DNA of 64,000 bases from Pyrus communis (taxonomy: Eukaryota; Streptophyta; Magnoliopsida; Rosales; Rosaceae), in assembly GCF_963583255.1 (NCBI RefSeq), contig NC_084807.1:22531572-22595571 (forward strand), in the 5' to 3' direction. Each line of letters starts with the position of its first letter. Position 1 is the stretch's first letter. The notes under the pieces are model-generated. The model was not told where the DNA came from, did no database searches, and saw nothing but the letters and a program-made list of their open reading frames with translations. Positions 60,072 through 64,000 of the stretch are shown in pieces. The translations under genes and the position numbers were made by a program.

Positions 60072-63000
60072 AGACCTAAATTGAAAAAGAAAAAAAAAAG
60101 AAAATGATACGATCGGTACTTTGATAACTATTCTACTCAAGGATAATCGCTAAAAATATAGCGACTGACTTCGAAAAAAGTCGCTATCTTCATACCGATC
60201 CCTCCCGTTTCAAATTTTTTTTTTTATTTTGTTAATGTTTCTTTTATTTCTCTTACCATAACAACAAACTATCATATTCGTGTTTTTCAAAATATATTTT
60301 TTTTGTGCAAAATAAATTATAATTCATTTTTAAAAATTTGTAATCAATGATTTAAGACCTAAATTGAAAAAGAAAAAAAAAGAAAAAAAAATGATACGAT
60401 GGGTACTTTGATAACTATTCTACTCAAGGATAATCGCTACAAATATAGCGACTGATTTCGCAGAAAGTCGCTATCTTCGTACCGATCCCTCCCGTTTCAA
60501 TTTTTTTTATATTTTATTTTGTTAATGTTTCTTTTATTTCTCTTACCATAACAACAAACTATCATATTTGTGTTTTTCAAAATATATTTTTTTTGTGCAA
60601 AATATATTATAATTCATTTTTACAAATTTGTAATCAATGATTTAAGACCTAAATTGAAAAAGAAAAAAAAAAAGAAAATGATACGATCGGTACTTTGATA
60701 ACTATTCTACTTAAGTATAATCGCTAAAAATATAGCGACTGATTTCGCAAAAAGTGGCTATCTTCATACCGATCCCTCCCGTTTCAATTTTTTTTATATT
60801 TTATTTTGTTAATGTTTCTTTTATTTCTCTTACCATAACAACAAACTATCATATTCGTGTTTTTCAAAATATATTTTTTTTTGTGCAAAATATATTATAA
60901 TTCATTTTTACAAATTTGTAATCAATGATATAAGACCTAAATTGAAAAAGAAAAAAAAAGAAAATGATACGATCGGTACTTCGATAACTATTCTACTCAA
61001 GGATAATCGCTAAAAATATAGCGACTGAAATAGAAAAGAGTCGCTATTCTCATACCGATCCCCCACTTTTCAATTTTTTATTTTATTTTATTTTGTTAAT
61101 GTTTCTTTTATTTCTCTTACCATAACAACAAAATATCATATTCGTGTTTTTCAAAATATATTTTTTTTGTGCAAAATATATTATAATTCATTTTTAAAAA
61201 TTTGTAATCAATGATTTAAGACCTAAATTGAAAAAGAAAAAAAAAAGAAAATGATACGATCGGTACTTTGATAACTATTCTACTCAAGGATAATCGCTAA
61301 AAATATAGCGACTGACTTCGAAAAAAGTCGCTATCTTCATACCGATCCCTCCCGTTTCAAATTTTTTTTTTTTATTTTGTTAATGTTTCTTTTATTTCTC
61401 TTACCATAACAACAAACTATCATATTCGTGTTTTTCAAAATATATTTTTTTTGTGCAAAATAAATTATAATTCATTTTTAAAAATTTGTAATCAATGATT
61501 TAAGACCTAAATTGAAAAAGAAAAAAAAAGAAAAAAAAATGATACGATGGGTACTTTGATAACTATTCTACTCAAGGATAATCGCTACAAATATAGCGAC
61601 TGATTTCGCAGAAAGTCGCTATCTTCGTACCGATCCCTCCCGTTTCAATTTTTTTTATATTTTATTTTGTTAATGTTTCTTTTATTTCTCTTACCATAAC
61701 AACAAACTATCATATTTGTGTTTTTCAAAATATATTTTTTTTGTGCAAAATATATTATAATTCATTTTTACAAATTTGTAATCAATGATTTAAGACCTAA
61801 ATTGAAAAAGAAAAAAAAAAGAAAATGATACGATCGGTACTTTGATAACTATTCTACTTAAGTATAATCGCTAAAAATATAGCGACTGATTTCGCAAAAA
61901 GTGGCTATCTTCATACCGATCCCTCCCGTTTCAATTTTTTTTATATTTTATTTTGTTAATGTTTCTTTTATTTCTCTTACCATAACAACAAACTATCATA
62001 TTCGTGTTTTTCAAAATATATTTTTTTTTGTGCAAAATATATTATAATTCATTTTTACAAATTTGTAATCAATGATATAAGACCTAAATTGAAAAAGAAA
62101 AAAAAAGAAAATGATACGATCGGTACTTCGATAACTATTCTACTCAAGGATAATCGCTAAAAATATAGCGACTGAAATAGAAAAGAGTCGCTATTCTCAT
62201 ACCGATCCCCCACTTTTCAATTTTTTATTTTATTTTATTTTGTTAATGTTTCTTTTATTTCTCTTACCATAACAACAAAATATCATATTCGTGTTTTTCA
62301 AAATATATTTTTTTTGTGCAAAATATATTATAATTCATTTTTAAAAATTTGTAATCAATGATTTAAGACCTAAATTGAAAAAGAAAAAAAAAAGAAAATG
62401 ATACGATCGGTACTTTGATAACTATTCTACTCAAGGATAATCGCTAAAAATATAGCGACTGACTTCGAAAAAAGTCGCTATCTTCATACCGATCCCTCCC
62501 GTTTCAAATTTTTTTTTTTTATTTTGTTAATGTTTCTTTTATTTCTCTTACCATAACAACAAACTATCATATTCGTGTTTTTCAAAATATATTTTTTTTG
62601 TGCAAAATAAATTATAATTCATTTTTAAAAATTTGTAATCAATGATTTAAGACCTAAATTGAAAAAGAAAAAAAAAGAAAAAAAAATGATACGATGGGTA
62701 CTTTGATAACTATTCTACTCAAGGATAATCGCTACAAATATAGCGACTGATTTCGCAGAAAGTCGCTATCTTCGTACCGATCCCTCCCGTTTCAATTTTT
62801 TTTATATTTTATTTTGTTAATGTTTCTTTTATTTCTCTTACCATAACAACAAACTATCATATTTGTGTTTTTCAAAATATATTTTTTTTGTGCAAAATAT
62901 ATTATAATTCATTTTTACAAATTTGTAATCAATGATTTAAGACCTAAATTGAAAAAGAAAAAAAAAAGAAAATGATACGATCGGTACTTTGATAACTATT

Positions 63001-64000
63001 CTACTTAAGTATAATCGCTAAAAATATAGCGACTGATTTCGCAAAAAGTGGCTATCTTCATACCGATCCCTCCCGTTTCAATTTTTTTTATATTTTATTT
63101 TGTTAATGTTTCTTTTATTTCTCTTACCATAACAACAAACTATCATATTCGTGTTTTTCAAAATATATTTTTTTTTGTGCAAAATATATTATAATTCATT
63201 TTTACAAATTTGTAATCAATGATATAAGACCTAAATTGAAAAAGAAAAAAAAAGAAAATGATACGATCGGTACTTCGATAACTATTCTACTCAAGGATAA
63301 TCGCTAAAAATATAGCGACTGAAATAGAAAAGAGTCGCTATTCTCATACCGATCCCCCACTTTTCAATTTTTTATTTTATTTTATTTTGTTAATGTTTCT
63401 TTTATTTCTCTTACCATAACAACAAAATATCATATTCGTGTTTTTCAAAATATATTTTTTTTGTGCAAAATATATTATAATTCATTTTTAAAAATTTGTA
63501 ATCAATGATTTAAGACCTAAATTGAAAAAGAAAAAAAAAAGAAAATGATACGATCGGTACTTTGATAACTATTCTACTCAAGGATAATCGCTAAAAATAT
63601 AGCGACTGACTTCGAAAAAAGTCGCTATCTTCATACCGATCCCTCCCGTTTCAAATTTTTTTTTTTTATTTTGTTAATGTTTCTTTTATTTCTCTTACCA
63701 TAACAACAAACTATCATATTCGTGTTTTTCAAAATATATTTTTTTTGTGCAAAATATATTATAATTCATTTTTAAAAATTTGTAATCAATGATTTAAGAC
63801 CTAAATTGAAAAAGAAAAAAAAAGAAAAAAAAATGATACGATGGGTACTTTGATAACTATTCTACTCAAGGATAATCGCTACAAATATAGCGACTGATTT
63901 CGCAGAAAGTCGCTATCTTCGTACCGATCCCTCCCGTTTCAATTTTTTTTATATTTTATTTTGTTAATGTTTCTTTTATTTCTCTTACCATAACAACAAA
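60072..64000. repeat. Satellite array: four-monomer higher-order repeat of 1147 bp
   Basis: Monomer landmark GATACGATCGGTAC occurs at 60106 (A), 60393 (B, GATACGATGGGTAC), 60680 (C), 60966 (D), 61253 (A), 62400 (A) and 63547 (A). Monomer spacing is 287, 287, 286 and 287, and the A-to-A spacing is 1147 bp each time. Types differ by fixed variants: A GACTTCGAAAAAAGTCGC; B CTACAAATATAGCGAC and TTCGCAGAAAG; C CTTAAGTATAATCGC and AAAGTGGC; D GAAATAGAAAAGAGTCGC and CCCCCACTTTT. Each monomer holds a conserved dyad: outer GATCGGTA/TACCGATC and inner TCGCTA-TAGCGACT-AGTCGCTA. No gene. The array continues past the window end. Confidence 0.97.

Noticed and set aside
60072..64000. CRISPR-like array
   Set aside because: Regular spacing, but monomers are continuous 287-bp satellite units without unique spacers, in a plant genome.

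Overview
This window looks like nuclear DNA of a dicot plant. Genes have short GT-AG introns, intergenic DNA is AT-rich and full of small transposons, and the gene set (RPL35, an MAGL-type lipase, SF3B3, dirigent proteins, a TRM/DUF4378 protein) is plant-typical. From general recall of the repeat families I would guess Rosaceae (apple/pear group), but I could not test that.

Layout. 1-42 kb is a gene-bearing arm. RPL35 is on the minus strand at 3.2-4.0 kb. An eight-exon monoacylglycerol-lipase-like alpha/beta hydrolase is on the plus strand at 15.6-18.5 kb. The three-exon splicing factor SF3B3 is on the minus strand at 21.0-25.2 kb. A cluster of three ESB1-type dirigent genes lies at 27.2-32.6 kb (two plus, one minus; the minus copy has a frameshift at a CT microsatellite in its signal peptide). 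A TRM/DUF4378 gene is on the minus strand at 33.3-35.7 kb, with an intron in its 5' UTR. Between genes are many non-autonomous elements, several with target-site duplications (TSDs) that can be read directly: a 1.0-kb foldback element and a short relative, a solo LTR splitting a 153-bp tandem repeat, hAT-type MITEs, tRNA-derived SINEs, and a retroposon later hit by an hAT MITE.

42.2-64 kb is different. It is a tandem satellite of about 287-bp monomers arranged in a four-monomer higher-order repeat of exactly 1147 bp. One very young LTR retrotransposon (17,293 bp, Ty3/gypsy, Tat-like with two RNase H regions) is inserted in it. Its 1002-bp LTRs appear identical, it is flanked by the 5-bp TSD AGACC, and removing it restores the satellite register exactly (287 bp from one landmark to the next).

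The retrotransposon runs on the minus strand. It carries one uninterrupted gag-protease-RT-RNaseH-integrase frame (about 2653 residues). On the opposite strand, between pol and the 3' LTR, lie two further genes: a 210-residue coiled-coil protein and a two-exon, about 974-residue protein with a plant mobile domain followed by coiled coils. The DNA between them holds a fourfold hairpin/poly-A repeat and a region resembling a Ty1/copia LTR that could serve as promoter. This antisense cargo and the in-register insertion into a higher-order satellite are the most interesting parts of the window.
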